Shown here piece by piece: positions 37,100 to 50,458 of a stretch of 64,000 nt of DNA. The notes beneath the pieces were generated by a model. It did not search any database. It was not told the DNA's origin and saw nothing but the letters and a program-made list of their open reading frames with translations. This DNA is from Rhodococcus sp. KBS0724 (GTDB lineage Bacteria > Actinomycetota > Actinomycetes > Mycobacteriales > Mycobacteriaceae), in contig NZ_VCBX02000001.1 in assembly GCF_005938745.2 (NCBI RefSeq), forward strand, positions 2,011,001 to 2,075,000, written 5' to 3'. The position numbers and the translations under genes are program-made. Numbering within the stretch: position 1 is the first letter of the stretch; each line of letters starts with the position of its first letter.

Positions 37100-39469
37100 A
37101 TGACCGATCACCAGTATTCCGACGACGATCTTGCGCTGGACCTGCAGTGGTGGGCGGCCGCGAACTATCTGACCGTCGCGCAGATCTACCTCAAGGACAA
37201 CACTCTGCTGCGAGAACCGTTGCAAGCGAAGCACATCAAACCTCGACTGCTCGGGCACTGGGGAACCAGTCCGGGCTTGTCGATGATCTACACGTTGCTG
37301 AACCGGCACATCGTTTCCACCGACGCGGATTGGCTGTACGTGACGGGGCCAGGACACGGCGGGCCGGCGTTGGTCGCGTCGACGTACCTGGAGGGTACGT
37401 ACTCGGAGATCTACCCCGACGTTCCGGCGGACGGCGAGGGCATTCATCGGATGTGCCGACGGTTCTCGGCTCCGGGCGGCGTGCCAAGTCACGTCAGCGT
37501 GCAGACGCCCGGCAGTATCCACGAAGGCGGCGAACTCGGATACGCACTCGCGCACGCGGCCGGTGCCGCGTTCGACCATCCGGACCTGCTGGTGGCGTGT
37601 GTCATCGGTGACGGCGAGGCGGAAACGGGACCGTTGTCGGGATCGTGGAAACTCCCGGCTTTCCTCAATCCGCGTCGCGACGGAGCGGTGTTGCCGATCC
37701 TGCACGTCAACGGCGCCAAGATCGCGGGACCGACGGTGTACGGGCGCAGCAGCGACGAGGACGTCAAGGCGTTTCTCAGCGGTCAGGGATGGGATCCCGT
37801 TGTGGTGAGCGGAGACGATCCCGGTACGGTCTTCCCGGAACTGTACCGAGCAATAGTCAACGCTCACAACATGATCCGCGACAGGCAGGCGAAGGCACGC
37901 GCCGGCGAGGAGTGGTCAGGCAAGTGGCCGGCGATTGTCCTGCGCACACCAAAGGGGTGGACCGGGCCGCACACGGTGGACGGAAAATTGGTGGAAGGCA
38001 CCCACTGGGCGCATCAGGTGCCGCTCTCGGGAGTGCGCACCAACGAAGCGCATCTGCGCCAACTCGAAGAGTGGATGCGCTCCTACCGTCCGGACGAGTT
38101 GTTCGACGCAGACGGATCATTGCGCGAAGATCTGGCCGCGCTCGCCCCCGTCGGCGACAAGCGGATGGGCAGCACGCCGTACGCCAACGGCGGACGACTA
38201 CGCGTCGACCTTCCCGTTCCGGCACTCGAGAAGTACGCACTCCCCATCGAATCTCCCGGTTCGACCTTCCACGAGACCACCAGAGTGCTCGGAGAACTGC
38301 TCCGAGACATCTACGCCGCCACCGAGACCGACGACGGCGGCGGAATCTTCCGGCTCTTCTGCCCGGACGAGACGTCGAGCAACCGACTCGGCGCTGTCTT
38401 CGAGACAACCGAGCGCTGCTGGCAATTGCCGATCACCGAATTCGACGACGGACTCTCCCCAGACGGCCGGGTTATGGAAGTGCTCAGTGAGCACCTGTGC
38501 GAGGGGTGGCTCGAAGGCTATTTGCTCTCCGGCCGGCATGGAATGTTCGCCAGCTACGAAGCTTTTGCGATGGTGAGCGTCTCGATGCTCATCCAGCATG
38601 CCAAGTGGCTTCAACACGCCGTGGAACTGCCGTGGCGCGCCCCGGTGGCATCACTGAACGTGCTGCTCACCAGCACGTGTTGGCGTAACGATCACAACGG
38701 TTTCAGTCATCAGGGGCCGGGGATGATCGACGCGGTGATTCCCTTGGCGCCCAGCGTGATCCGAGTGTGGTTGCCGCCGGATTCCAATACGCTGCTGTCG
38801 ATTTCGGATCATTGCCTGCGCAGCACCGATCACGTGAATCTGATCGTCGTCGACAAACAGCCGCACCTGCAGTACCTCACGCTCGAGCAGGCGCACGCTC
38901 ACTGCGCCGCCGGCGCTTCGGTGTGGGATTGGGCGGGAACGGAGATTCACGGCGAAGAACCCGATGTTGTACTCGCCGCAGCGGGAGATGTTCCGACACA
39001 GGAAATTCTTGCCGCAGCCCAATTGCTCCGAGAGCACACGCCGGACCTGCGAGTGCGGGTTGTCAACGTCGTCGATCTCATGGCACTGCTGACGCCGACC
39101 GAGCACCCGCACGGATTCGGTGAGCGGATCTTCCTCGATCTGTTCACCGCGCAGACCGACGTCGTATTTGCCTTCCACGGATACTCCCGCGCAATTCACG
39201 AACTCATGCACGGGCGGCCGTCGCCGGAGCGGTTCCACGTTCGCGGATTCAGCGAACAGGGAACCACCACAACACCCTTCGACATGGTCGTGCTCAACAA
39301 GATGAGCCGCTACCACCTGGTGATCGAGGCACTACGACGCTCGAAGCGGCGGACGGCCGGATCCCCGGAACTGGCAGAGTTCTGCCGGGCCCAGCTGGAA
39401 AAGCATTCCCGCTACATCGTCGAACACCTCGAAGACATGCCGGAAGTAGAAAACTGGACCTGGTCCTGA
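37100..39469 (+). CDS. xfp: Xylulose-5-P/fructose-6-P phosphoketolase
   Basis: 789 aa. This thiamine-diphosphate enzyme splits xylulose-5-P (and often fructose-6-P) into acetyl-P and a triose- or tetrose-P. YVTGPGHGGPALVASTYLEGTYSEIYP and GDGEAETGPLSGSW (ThDP/Mg site) are family signatures, and the length is normal. GGGAG precedes the ATG. A phosphotransacetylase or acetate kinase partner is not adjacent. The stop codon lies within the left arm of a terminator hairpin. Confidence 0.93.
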   Translation: MTDHQYSDDDLALDLQWWAAANYLTVAQIYLKDNTLLREPLQAKHIKPRLLGHWGTSPGLSMIYTLLNRHIVSTDADWLYVTGPGHGGPALVASTYLEGTYSEIYPDVPADGEGIHRMCRRFSAPGGVPSHVSVQTPGSIHEGGELGYALAHAAGAAFDHPDLLVACVIGDGEAETGPLSGSWKLPAFLNPRRDGAVLPILHVNGAKIAGPTVYGRSSDEDVKAFLSGQGWDPVVVSGDDPGTVFPELYRAIVNAHNMIRDRQAKARAGEEWSGKWPAIVLRTPKGWTGPHTVDGKLVEGTHWAHQVPLSGVRTNEAHLRQLEEWMRSYRPDELFDADGSLREDLAALAPVGDKRMGSTPYANGGRLRVDLPVPALEKYALPIESPGSTFHETTRVLGELLRDIYAATETDDGGGIFRLFCPDETSSNRLGAVFETTERCWQLPITEFDDGLSPDGRVMEVLSEHLCEGWLEGYLLSGRHGMFASYEAFAMVSVSMLIQHAKWLQHAVELPWRAPVASLNVLLTSTCWRNDHNGFSHQGPGMIDAVIPLAPSVIRVWLPPDSNTLLSISDHCLRSTDHVNLIVVDKQPHLQYLTLEQAHAHCAAGASVWDWAGTEIHGEEPDVVLAAAGDVPTQEILAAAQLLREHTPDLRVRVVNVVDLMALLTPTEHPHGFGERIFLDLFTAQTDVVFAFHGYSRAIHELMHGRPSPERFHVRGFSEQGTTTTPFDMVVLNKMSRYHLVIEALRRSKRRTAGSPELAEFCRAQLEKHSRYIVEHLEDMPEVENWTWS

Positions 39470-39488
39470 AGTAATTTTCAGGACCAGG
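39459..39488. terminator. Hairpin overlapping the xfp stop codon
   Basis: A perfect 12-bp stem (39459-39470 with 39477-39488) and a 6-base loop, placed between convergent genes and including the xfp TGA. Confidence 0.7.
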
Positions 39489-39517
39489 CCCAGTTCGGGT
39501 CTGCAAGAAATGCCAGG

Positions 39518-40228
39518 TTAATTCATCGGCAGGGGAGCGGCTCCACGCGCGGCCAGCATGTTGGTCATCAGCGTGGACTCGCTCTGCTGCGTGTCGACCA
39601 TGGTCTGGGCCAGGGAGCGCACGGGGCCCTCGGTGGCGTCGGCCGCGGCGTACTCCATCATCGGGAGTCCGCCCTCGTGGTGGCGCAACATCAGCTGCAG
39701 GAACAGAACGTCGAGCTCAGTGCCAGACGCGGCGCGCAGTGCGGCCAGATCCTCGGGAGACGCCATGCCAGGCATGGTGTCGACCGGGCCCGAATGATCC
39801 ATGGTCATCGTCGACGACGTGCCGTGTGATCCGTGTCCGGACATCGAATCGGACGACATCCACTCCATGTACGGGCCGACCTTGCTGAGCGGTTGATCCC
39901 ACATCGTCAACCAGGCCTGCATCTGGCCGAGCTGATTCTGCTGTGTGGTCAAGATGTCGTAGGCCAGCGTGCGCACGTCGTTGTCCGTGGACTTCGTCAG
40001 CGCGATGGAGGCCATGTCGACCGCCTGGCTGTGATGCACGCTCATGTCCTGCGCAAAGCCCACATCGACGGAGTCCGATGCCGGGACGGTCAATGAAGAC
40101 TCCGCGTCGGGGCTCAACAGATTGGTGAGCGCACCGAGGGCAAAGCCGATGGCGATAGCGCCGATCAGCCCGATGATCAGCAGCGCAGTGCGCTGACTGG
40201 GCTTCGACGGCTGGTCGGTGTCCGGCAC
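39518..40228 (-). CDS. DUF305 membrane-anchored His/Met-rich protein
   Basis: 236 aa. A single N-terminal membrane anchor spans about residues 14-37. The DUF305 core has two His motifs, DMSVHHSQAVDMA and LMLRHHEGGLPMMEYA, separated by a Met/His/Ser-rich loop (about 130-165). Such proteins are suspected metal, often copper, binders with a ferritin-like fold. GTG at 40228 follows the stop of the upstream gene by 1 base with GGTGGA before it; GTG at 40237 is an alternative. Confidence 0.8.
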   Translation of the reverse strand: MPDTDQPSKPSQRTALLIIGLIGAIAIGFALGALTNLLSPDAESSLTVPASDSVDVGFAQDMSVHHSQAVDMASIALTKSTDNDVRTLAYDILTTQQNQLGQMQAWLTMWDQPLSKVGPYMEWMSSDSMSGHGSHGTSSTMTMDHSGPVDTMPGMASPEDLAALRAASGTELDVLFLQLMLRHHEGGLPMMEYAAADATEGPVRSLAQTMVDTQQSESTLMTNMLAARGAAPLPMN

Positions 40229-40229
40229 G

Positions 40230-41057
40230 TTATCCACCCGCGGGAATCTGCTCGTCGGTAGCTGCAACCGTGCCTGAGCCGTCCATCGGAACGGCGTCGG
40301 GACCCGGAGCGGTGGGATCGAACGGCGACGTTTCCGGACTGAACAGCGGGTTGGAGCAGCTCGCGCCGACCTCGGGGTAGGTGTTCGGGTTCTGGTTCAG
40401 CGCGGTGATGAACTGGTCGATGCGCTCGTCGTCGGCGTTGTCGACCTCGAGGCGATGGCCCCACGACTGGAGCGAGATGGGGCTGCTCTGGCCCGGGTAC
40501 GGCGACATCAGCATGTAGGACTTGCCGTTGACGCGAGCCGCCAAGCTGTCGATCTGGTCCTGGTCGACAAGATCGGGGTTGTACGTGATCCAGATGGCGC
40601 CGTGCTCGAGCGAGTGGACGGCGTTCTCGGTCCGGATCGCGTCGGCGTACACGGTTCCGGTGCAGTTCGCCCACGTGGAATCGTGCGGGCCACCGAACGG
40701 CGGGGTCTGGTCGTAAGCCACGCGCTGAGTTGCCTCGACGTGCTGACCGGCGGGGTACTCGATCTTGAGGACACCGTCGATCTTGTCCGACGGATCCTGG
40801 TTCTCCGAGCTGTACTTATAGGGCTCGAGCGCCTGCTGCTCCTCCACCTTCGGCCACAAGTTGACGGCGAGTACCGCAATCAGGGCAACCACGACCGCAC
40901 CGGCGCCGATCGTCAGCCACGGGATCTGGCGAGGGGCGGGAACGCCTCCCTTGCCTTTCTTGGCCGGACGGCCACCCTTGTTGGCAGCCTTGATGGCTTT
41001 GGCTGATTTGGCCCCGGATTTGTTCTTGGGACCACGACTATCCGAACCGCTTGGCAT
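40230..41057 (-). CDS. DUF3105 membrane-anchored protein
   Basis: 275 aa. The Lys/Gly-rich cytoplasmic N-terminus (about residues 1-43) is followed by a membrane segment at about 46-67 and an extracytoplasmic domain with the DUF3105 hallmark AVHSLEHGAIWITYNP. The function of this family is unknown. It is directly followed by the DUF305 gene, a pairing seen in other actinobacteria as I recall, which suggests a shared cell-surface role. Confidence 0.8.
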   Translation of the reverse strand: MPSGSDSRGPKNKSGAKSAKAIKAANKGGRPAKKGKGGVPAPRQIPWLTIGAGAVVVALIAVLAVNLWPKVEEQQALEPYKYSSENQDPSDKIDGVLKIEYPAGQHVEATQRVAYDQTPPFGGPHDSTWANCTGTVYADAIRTENAVHSLEHGAIWITYNPDLVDQDQIDSLAARVNGKSYMLMSPYPGQSSPISLQSWGHRLEVDNADDERIDQFITALNQNPNTYPEVGASCSNPLFSPETSPFDPTAPGPDAVPMDGSGTVAATDEQIPAGG

Positions 41058-41274
41058 CGATTGGGCTCTTTCGGTGTGTGGGCAAATATGCAGCAGACCC
41101 TTCCGTCAGACGTACTTGACGGTAGCTCGGGCATTACCACTGTACTTTCCGAGTCTGAGGGCAATCTGGGAGAGTGGCGTGCGACACGCCCAAATCGGTC
41201 GTCAGCCTACCCGCAGGCGGCCGGGCGTGAGGCGAGTCTCCACCTCGAGTGTGCAGGCAATAAGATGAATACCT

Positions 41275-42927
41275 GTGACTCCAGCTGACCTTGCCGAACT
41301 GATCCGCGGAACCGCTGCGAGCGTCCTAGCCGAACGCGGCCTCGACGTCTCGGTGCTCCCACAAACCTTGACCGTCGAGCGTCCTCGCAACCCCGAGCAC
41401 GGCGACTACGCCACCAACATTGCCATGCAGGTAGCCAAGAAGGTCGGCACGAATCCCCGCGAGCTGGCGGGCTGGATTGCCGAAGCCCTCACCGCCGCCG
41501 ACGGAATCGAATCCGCCGAGATCGCCGGACCCGGCTTCCTCAACATTCGGCTGGACAAGGACGCCCAGGGCGCCATCGTCGTGTCGGTTCTCGAAGCCGG
41601 TGCGTCGTACGGCTCGGGTGACTCCCTCGCCGGCAAGAAGATCAACCTCGAGTTCGTCTCGGCCAACCCCACCGGCCCGATTCACCTCGGTGGAACCCGT
41701 TGGGCCGCAGTCGGAGACGCGCTCGGACGCATTCTGTCCGCACAGGGCGGCCTGGTCACCCGTGAGTACTACTTCAATGATCACGGCGCCCAGATCGACC
41801 GCTTCTCGCGTTCGCTGATCGCGGCCGCCAAGGGCGAACCGGCACCGGAGGACGGCTACGCCGGCGCCTACATCGCCGACATCGCCCAGTCCGTCATACA
41901 GCAGCGTCCGGACGTCATGGACCTGCCCGCCGACGAGCAGCAGGAAACCTTCCGCGCCATCGGCGTCGAATTGATGTTCACGCACATCAAGCAGACGCTC
42001 CACGACTTCGGCGTCGACTTCGACGTGTACTTCCACGAGAACTCGCTCTTCGAATCCGGCGCAGTCGAAAAGGCCGTCGAGTCGCTGAAGAGTTCGGGCA
42101 ACCTGTTCCACGAGGACGGTGCCTGGTGGCTCAAGAGCACCGACTACGGCGACGACAAGGACCGCGTTGTCATCAAGAGCGACGGCAACGCCGCCTACAT
42201 CGCCGGTGACATTGCTTACTTCCAGGACAAGCGTGCCCGCGGCTTCGATCTGTGCATCTACATGCTCGGCGCCGATCACCACGGTTACATCGGCAGGCTC
42301 AAGGCCGCCGCTGCCGCCTTCGGTGACGACCCGGACACCGTCGAGGTCCTGATCGGCCAGATGGTCAACCTCGTCAAGGACGGTTCCGCCGTCAAGATGA
42401 GCAAGCGCGCCGGCACCGTCATCACCCTCGACGACCTGGTCGAGGCCATCGGCGTCGACGCGTCGCGCTACGTCATGATCCGCTCGTCGGTCGACTCCAG
42501 CATCGACATCGACCTCGACCTGTGGACCAAGACCAGCAGCGAGAACCCGGTCTACTATGTCCAGTACGCACATGCCCGCCTCTCCGCGATCGCCCGCAAC
42601 GCCGCAGACCTCGGACTCTCGGCCGACGCGAGCCATCTTGCCCTGCTCACGGTCGAGCAGGAAGGCGATCTCATTCGCACGATCGGCGAGTACCCGCGCG
42701 TCGTGTCCAGCGCTGCGAACCTGCGTGAGCCCCACCGCATTGCCCGCTACCTCGAAGAACTCGCGGGTGCGTACCACCGCTTCTACGGCGCGTGCCGCAT
42801 CCTTCCGCAAGGCGACGAAGACGCCACCGACGTGCACCGCGCACGTCTGGCACTCTGCGCCGCCACCCGACAGGTCCTGGCCAACGGCCTCGAACTGCTC
42901 GGCGTCACCGCACCGGAGCAGATGTGA
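41275..42927 (+). CDS. argS: Arginyl-tRNA synthetase
   Basis: 550 aa, class I synthetase. The HIGH-type motif is in [15 protein letters not shown] and the KMSKS-type motif in [10 protein letters not shown]; the C-terminal anticodon-binding domain is present ([14 protein letters not shown]). It starts with GTG at 41275. It is first in argS-lysA-hom-thrC-thrB-rho, the order typical of Corynebacteriales. Its stop overlaps the lysA start (GTGA). Confidence 0.95.
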   Translation: MTPADLAELIRGTAASVLAERGLDVSVLPQTLTVERPRNPEHGDYATNIAMQVAKKVGTNPRELAGWIAEALTAADGIESAEIAGPGFLNIRLDKDAQGAIVVSVLEAGASYGSGDSLAGKKINLEFVSANPTGPIHLGGTRWAAVGDALGRILSAQGGLVTREYYFNDHGAQIDRFSRSLIAAAKGEPAPEDGYAGAYIADIAQSVIQQRPDVMDLPADEQQETFRAIGVELMFTHIKQTLHDFGVDFDVYFHENSLFESGAVEKAVESLKSSGNLFHEDGAWWLKSTDYGDDKDRVVIKSDGNAAYIAGDIAYFQDKRARGFDLCIYMLGADHHGYIGRLKAAAAAFGDDPDTVEVLIGQMVNLVKDGSAVKMSKRAGTVITLDDLVEAIGVDASRYVMIRSSVDSSIDIDLDLWTKTSSENPVYYVQYAHARLSAIARNAADLGLSADASHLALLTVEQEGDLIRTIGEYPRVVSSAANLREPHRIARYLEELAGAYHRFYGACRILPQGDEDATDVHRARLALCAATRQVLANGLELLGVTAPEQM

Positions 42928-44345
42928 ACGCGCACCCCGCCGGCCCCAAGCATGCCGAGCAGTTGCAGGCCCCCGGTCTGCCCGACCGTCCCACCAGCCC
43001 CGAGGCTTTCGGCGAACTCTCACCGCAGGTGTGGCCGCGCAATGCTTCTCGCGGCGACGACGGTGAAGTGACTCTCGCGGGCGTCAAGGTCAGCGAGCTT
43101 GCCGAGAAGTACGGCACCCCGCTGTTTGTCATCGACGAGGACGACTTCCGTTCGCGGTGCCGCGACATGGCCCGCGCGTTCGGCCCGGATGCCAAGGTGC
43201 ACTACGCATCCAAGGCATTCCTGTGCGGCGAGATCGCACGCTGGGTCGCCGACGAAGGCCTCTCGCTCGACGTCTGCTCCGGCGGCGAACTGGCGATCGC
43301 GTTGCATGCCGATTTCCCGGCCGAGCGAATTGCCATGCACGGCAACAACAAGTCCGTCGCCGAACTGACAGCCGGTGTTGCCGCTGGTGTCGGACACGTC
43401 GTCCTCGACTCGGCGATCGAAATCGGCCGACTCGACCGTGTCGCCGGTGAAGCCGGAGTTGTTCAGGACGTGCTGATTCGCCTGACGGTCGGCGTCGAAG
43501 CACATACCCACGAATTCATCTCGACCGCACACGAAGACCAGAAGTTCGGATTTTCGCTGGCCGGGGGAGCGGCAATCGACGCCGTCCGCCGCGTCTTTGC
43601 CGCGGACAACCTGCGTCTCGTCGGACTGCACAGCCACATCGGATCGCAGATCTTCGACGTCGACGGCTTCGAGGTGGCGGCGCACCGCGTCATCGGACTG
43701 CTTCGCGACGTTGTCGCGGAGTTCGGCGTCGACAAGACCAAGCAGATTTCGATCATCGACCTCGGCGGCGGCATGGGAATCTCGTACATCCCGTCCGACG
43801 ACCCGCCGCCCGTCGACGAACTTGCAGCCAAGCTCGGTCACATCGTTCGCAACGAGTCGGCACTGGCCGGACTGCCCGAGCCGACACTTGCCGTCGAACC
43901 CGGCCGCGCCATCGCCGGACCAGGCACGGTGACGCTCTACGAGGTCGGAACTATCAAGGACGTCACGGTGGGCAGCGCGCTGACACGCCGCTACATCAGC
44001 GTCGACGGCGGCATGAGCGACAACATCCGCACATCGCTCTACGGTGCGGAGTACGAAGCCAAATTGGTTTCGCGAACTTCCGAGGCTGATCCTGTTGTTG
44101 CACGTGTTGTCGGAAAGCACTGCGAATCCGGTGACGTCGTCATTCGGGACACCTGGATGCCCGAGGACGTCGGACCTGGTGATTTACTTGCGGTAGCAGC
44201 GACCGGTGCATACTGCTATTCGATGTCGAGCAGGTACAACCTGCTCACCCGCCCAGCCGTGGTGGCGGTGCGTGACGGAGTTTCACGCGTGATTCTGCGG
44301 AGGGAAACAGTGGAAGATCTGCTCAGCTTGGAGGTATCGCAGTGA
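42924..44345 (+). CDS. lysA: Diaminopimelate decarboxylase
   Basis: 473 aa. This PLP enzyme makes lysine from meso-diaminopimelate. The PLP Lys is in [38 protein letters not shown] and [11 protein letters not shown] follow as expected. GTG at 42924 overlaps the argS stop; the longer frame shadows argS. The start adds a leader of about 45 residues before the barrel, usual in actinobacteria. It overlaps hom by 4 bases. Confidence 0.95.
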   Translation: MNAHPAGPKHAEQLQAPGLPDRPTSPEAFGELSPQVWPRNASRGDDGEVTLAGVKVSELAEKYGTPLFVIDEDDFRSRCRDMARAFGPDAKVHYASKAFLCGEIARWVADEGLSLDVCSGGELAIALHADFPAERIAMHGNNKSVAELTAGVAAGVGHVVLDSAIEIGRLDRVAGEAGVVQDVLIRLTVGVEAHTHEFISTAHEDQKFGFSLAGGAAIDAVRRVFAADNLRLVGLHSHIGSQIFDVDGFEVAAHRVIGLLRDVVAEFGVDKTKQISIIDLGGGMGISYIPSDDPPPVDELAAKLGHIVRNESALAGLPEPTLAVEPGRAIAGPGTVTLYEVGTIKDVTVGSALTRRYISVDGGMSDNIRTSLYGAEYEAKLVSRTSEADPVVARVVGKHCESGDVVIRDTWMPEDVGPGDLLAVAATGAYCYSMSSRYNLLTRPAVVAVRDGVSRVILRRETVEDLLSLEVSQ

Positions 44346-45651
44346 CGAGCCAATCGGCGCATCGCGCTATCGGTGTGGCCGTTCTCGGCCTCGGTAACGT
44401 CGGAAGTGAAGTTGTCCGCATCATTCGTGAGCAGGCCGACGAGCTCGAAGCTCGCGTCGGCGCTCCGCTGGAACTGCGGGGAGTTGCCGTTCGTCGTATC
44501 GGCGCCGACCGCGGAATCCCCGAGGACATGCAGACGACGGATGCAGAATCTCTGGTCGCCCGCGAAGACGTGGACATCGTCGTCGAGGTGATCGGCGGAA
44601 TCGAGCTCCCTCGCAAGCTGATTCTCTCCTCGCTCAATTCGGGCAAGTCCGTCGTCACCGCCAACAAGGCGCTGCTCGCGGACCACACCGGTGAATTGGC
44701 CGAGGCTGCCGAAGCCAACGCGGTCGACCTGTATTTCGAGGCGGCTGTCGCCGGCGCGATCCCGGTCATCCGCCCGCTGACGCAGTCGCTTGCCGGCGAC
44801 CGAGTCAACAAGGTTGCCGGAATCGTGAACGGCACCACCAATTTCATCCTCTCCGCGATGGCCGAAACGGGCGCAGACTACGAGGAAACCCTCGCTGAAG
44901 CCGGCCGCCTCGGATACGCGGAAGCCGATCCCACGGCTGACGTCGAAGGCTACGACGCCGCAGCAAAGGCCGCGATCCTCGCGTCCATCGCATTCCACAC
45001 CCGCGTCACCGCCGCCGATGTGTACCGCGAAGGAATCTCCAGCATCACCTCCGCTGACTTGGCGTCGGCAAAGGCACTGGACTGCACGATCAAGCTGCTC
45101 TCAATCTGCGAGCGAATCGTCACCCCCAAGGGCAAGGAGCGGATCTCCGCTCGGGTCTATCCCGCACTTGTTCCGCTCACCCATCCGCTCGCCACCGTTA
45201 ACGGCGCGTTCAATGCCGTTGTCGTGGAAGCGGAAAACGCCGGCCGGCTCATGTTCTACGGCCAGGGCGCCGGCGGCGCTCCTACCGCTTCCGCGGTGAT
45301 GGGCGATCTCGTGATGGCGGCGCGCAACAAGGTTCACGGTGGCCGCGGCCCCCGCGAGTCCAAGTACGCCAAGCTCAAAGTCGCCCCGATGGGCGACATC
45401 CTCACGCGCTACTACGTGAACATGGAGGTGGCGGACAAGGAAGGCGTGCTGTCCGCAGTCGCCGCCGAGTTCGCGAAGCACGGCGTGAGCATCTCCGTCG
45501 TCCGCCAGGAAGGTGCCGGAGCCGGCGCCCGACTGGTGGTCGTCACTCATGTAGCAACCGACGCGGCTCTCTCCGACACCGTGGCGGCCCTCAACGAACT
45601 CGAATTCGTCACCGCTGTGACCAGCGTGCTGCGACTGGAAGGCACTGAACA

Positions 45652-45655
<4 letters not shown>
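44342..45655 (+). CDS. hom: Homoserine dehydrogenase
   Basis: 437 aa. It reduces aspartate semialdehyde to homoserine with NAD(P)H. The Rossmann motif is [15 protein letters not shown], and the signature [11 protein letters not shown]...[13 protein letters not shown] is intact. Residues about 355-437 form a C-terminal ACT domain ([22 protein letters not shown]), so threonine feedback inhibition is likely. GTG overlaps lysA and the stop overlaps thrC (ATGA). Confidence 0.95.
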
Positions 45656-47723
<2,068 letters not shown>

Positions 47724-48251
47724 GTGGCGAGGTCGATCGGCCCGGACTGAGTCGGGGTCGGGGTCGGTCCGACCGTGACAGGGATTGCTCTCGGCAGGAT
47801 GTCCGGTAAGTGAATTGACACACGCGGGTTTCGGATAATCTTGCCGGACTCGTGGATCGGCGCTATCCTGGGCAATGTCCGTACATCGTGCGCGTCAGTC
47901 GCCGGTGCATCATCAAGGGGCCAAACTCCTACCCAGTCGGGAATTGGGGTCCACAATCCTTGACGTGATCCTCGCACTTGTACCTTCTTGAGAAGGTCTG
48001 AATCCTCGATGGCCACAACCATCGATGTTTCGTCAGTCGCGGCAGGTGTGCGACAGCATGTCTGTTTGAAACAGGGGCGTTTCGAGCACCGGTTTCCGAC
48101 GGCCATGTTGATGACGGGCAAGCCGGTAGTTCTTGACATGCAACTCTCGACATGCAACTAAGTACGGCACCTCCGAGTTCGGTAATCAATCGAAACTTCG
48201 GGACGAACCCTCGACTCTGCGCCGCGCAAGTGAGGGAAGGAAAGGACCTCC
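47724..48251 (+). promoter_or_regulatory. 528-base intergenic region with rho promoter and long leader
   Basis: No convincing gene here. A promoter is visible: TTGCCG at 47841-47846 and TATCCT at 47864-47869, 17 bases apart. That gives a rho leader of about 375 nt. The leader contains a CGATGG/CCATCG hairpin near 48008-48026 and an 11-base direct repeat GACATGCAACT (48135-48145 and 48149-48159). A long untranslated leader is in keeping with autogenous control of Rho. Confidence 0.55.
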
Positions 48252-50408
48252 GTGACCGATACGGACCTCATCGCCACCACTGCACCCAAGGCGAATTCCG
48301 CTGGGGCACAGTCAGGCGACAATTCTCAGGCGTCATCTTCAGCACCCAGCGGTGCGGTGGCGACCTCCACGAAGCGTGCCGACGCACGTCGTGGCGCCGG
48401 ACTCTCCGGCATGGTGCTCACCGAACTGCGCAGTCTTGCCGGTGAACTGGGCATCAAGGGCACTTCCGGGATGCGCAAGGGCGACTTGATCGCCGCGATC
48501 AAGGAACGTCAGGGCGGCAGCGCCAAGGCGGCACCCGCTCAGAGTGAACTCACGCTCGACGACGCACCGGTTACCCGCACACGCGCCAAGAGCACTCGCA
48601 CCGCGCGCACCGAAACTGTTGAAGCGCCGGCTCCTGTCGAAACTCCGGCAGCCGAGCCCGCCGCAGCGGCACCTGCCACTGCTGAAGAAGCCGAGGCGGG
48701 AGCTCCTCGTCGTGGCCGTCAGCGTCGCGGCGCTGCACGTCGCGCCGGGTCGCCCGACCAGGGCGAGCTGAACATCGAGCAGGACACGGCACCGGCCGCC
48801 CGCGTCGAAGCCACACCGGCAACCGAAGCACCCGTCGAGCGCAAGCAGAACGAGCGCACCGAAACCCGGACCGATTCCGATCAGTCCAGCTCGGCCGAGC
48901 AGACCACCGAGCGTCCCCGTCGCGAGCGCAACAACCGCGACAACCAGGGACAGCGCGACAACCAGGGGCAGCGCGACAACCAAGGTCAGCGCGACAATCA
49001 GGGTCAGCGCGACAATCAGGGTCAGCGCGACAATCAGGCGCAGCGCGGTAACCAGGATCGTCAGGATCGCGGAAACCAGAGCACTGCCGGCCAGAACAAT
49101 GCGGGCCCGCGTACCGACAACCGCAACAACGGTCCGGACGACGACGAAGAGGGTGGCCGCGGACGTCGTGGACGCCGCTTCCGTGAGCGTCGTGGCCGCG
49201 GTCGCGAACGCGGCGAGGGTGGTGCACCCAGCGAGTCACGTGAGACCGAGATCCGTGAGGACGACGTTCTTCAGCCGGTAGCCGGCATCCTCGACGTGCT
49301 CGACAACTACGCCTTCGTGCGCACGTCGGGATACCTCGCCGGACCCAACGACGTCTACGTCTCGATGAACCTGATCCGCAAGAACGGCCTACGCCGCGGC
49401 GACGCCATTACCGGTGCTGTACGCGTGTCTCGTGACGGTGACCAGAGCAACCAGCGTCAGAAGTTCAACCCGCTGGTGCGCATCGACACCGTCAACGGTG
49501 GCGACGTCGAGGCCGCGAAGAAGCGTCCCGAGTTCAACAAGCTCACGCCGCTGTACCCGAACCAGCGTCTGCGTCTCGAGACCGAGCAGCACATTCTGAC
49601 GACGCGTGTCATCGACCTGGTGATGCCCATCGGTAAGGGCCAGCGCGCCCTCATCGTGAGCCCGCCCAAGGCCGGTAAGACCAGCGTGTTGCAGGCGATC
49701 GCCAACGCAATCGCAACCAACAACCCGGAGTGCTACCTCATGGTCGTCCTGGTGGACGAGCGTCCCGAGGAAGTTACCGACATGCAGCGCAGCGTGAAGG
49801 GCGAGGTTATTTCCTCGACCTTCGACCGCCCGCCGGGAGACCACACCTCGGTTGCCGAGCTCGCCATCGAGCGTGCGAAGCGTCTCGTGGAAATGGGCAA
49901 GGACGTCGTGGTTCTGCTCGACTCGATCACTCGATTGGGCCGTGCGTACAACAACTCCTCACCCGCGTCGGGACGAATCCTCTCCGGTGGTGTCGACTCC
50001 ACGGCTCTCTACCCGCCGAAGCGTTTCCTCGGTGCTGCCCGCAACATCGAGCACGGTGGCTCGCTCACCATCATCGCCACCGCGATGGTCGAGACCGGTT
50101 CCACCGGCGACACCGTGATCTTCGAAGAGTTCAAGGGCACCGGCAACGCCGAGCTCAAACTCGATCGCAAGATCGCCGAGCGTCGTGTGTTCCCGGCCGT
50201 GGATGTCAACCCGTCCGGTACGCGTAAGGACGAGCTGCTCCTGAGCCCCGACGAAGCCGCTGTGCTGCACAAGCTGCGTCGTGTGCTGTCCGGACTGGAC
50301 TCGCATCAGGCCATCGATCTGCTGATCGATCGTCTGAAGAAGAGCAAGAACAACCTCGAGTTCCTGATGCAGGTCTCGAAGACCGCACCAGGCGCAATCG
50401 ACGACTGA
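48252..50408 (+). CDS. rho: Transcription termination factor Rho
   Basis: 718 aa, a ring-shaped RNA-dependent ATPase. The SAP-like N-terminus ([24 protein letters not shown]) is followed by a low-complexity Ala/Glu/Arg/Asn insertion (about 90-320), including six copies of RDNQGQ. The RNA-binding domain ([18 protein letters not shown]), Walker A SPPKAGKT (470-477), Walker [16 protein letters not shown] and the R-loop [15 protein letters not shown] complete the core. GTG at 48252 follows GGAAAGGA. The large insertion is characteristic of actinobacterial Rho. Confidence 0.95.
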   Translation: MTDTDLIATTAPKANSAGAQSGDNSQASSSAPSGAVATSTKRADARRGAGLSGMVLTELRSLAGELGIKGTSGMRKGDLIAAIKERQGGSAKAAPAQSELTLDDAPVTRTRAKSTRTARTETVEAPAPVETPAAEPAAAAPATAEEAEAGAPRRGRQRRGAARRAGSPDQGELNIEQDTAPAARVEATPATEAPVERKQNERTETRTDSDQSSSAEQTTERPRRERNNRDNQGQRDNQGQRDNQGQRDNQGQRDNQGQRDNQAQRGNQDRQDRGNQSTAGQNNAGPRTDNRNNGPDDDEEGGRGRRGRRFRERRGRGRERGEGGAPSESRETEIREDDVLQPVAGILDVLDNYAFVRTSGYLAGPNDVYVSMNLIRKNGLRRGDAITGAVRVSRDGDQSNQRQKFNPLVRIDTVNGGDVEAAKKRPEFNKLTPLYPNQRLRLETEQHILTTRVIDLVMPIGKGQRALIVSPPKAGKTSVLQAIANAIATNNPECYLMVVLVDERPEEVTDMQRSVKGEVISSTFDRPPGDHTSVAELAIERAKRLVEMGKDVVVLLDSITRLGRAYNNSSPASGRILSGGVDSTALYPPKRFLGAARNIEHGGSLTIIATAMVETGSTGDTVIFEEFKGTGNAELKLDRKIAERRVFPAVDVNPSGTRKDELLLSPDEAAVLHKLRRVLSGLDSHQAIDLLIDRLKKSKNNLEFLMQVSKTAPGAIDD
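48936..49043 (+). repeat. Six tandem 18-bp repeats inside rho
   Basis: Six in-frame units of 18 bases encode Arg-Asp-Asn-Gln-Gly-Gln (the last has Ala for Gly), residues 229-264. Third-base differences separate the units into an earlier AAC group and a later AAT group, pointing to stepwise duplication. Confidence 0.9.
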
Positions 50409-50427
50409 TCTTCAGTCAGATGCGAAG

Positions 50428-50458
50428 AACCCCACAGCCCACGTGGCTGTGGGGTTTT
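50428..50458 (+). terminator. Intrinsic terminator after rho
   Basis: A perfect 12-bp stem (50428-50439 with 50445-50456), loop CACGT, ending in TTTT, 20 bases after the rho stop. Confidence 0.85.

Noticed and set aside
41326..43023. A 565-codon minus-strand frame opposite argS
   Set aside because: Antisense to argS with the same codon-bias explanation.
48936..49043. Short regular repeats considered as a CRISPR array
   Set aside because: The units are contiguous, in frame and without spacers; they encode a peptide repeat in Rho.
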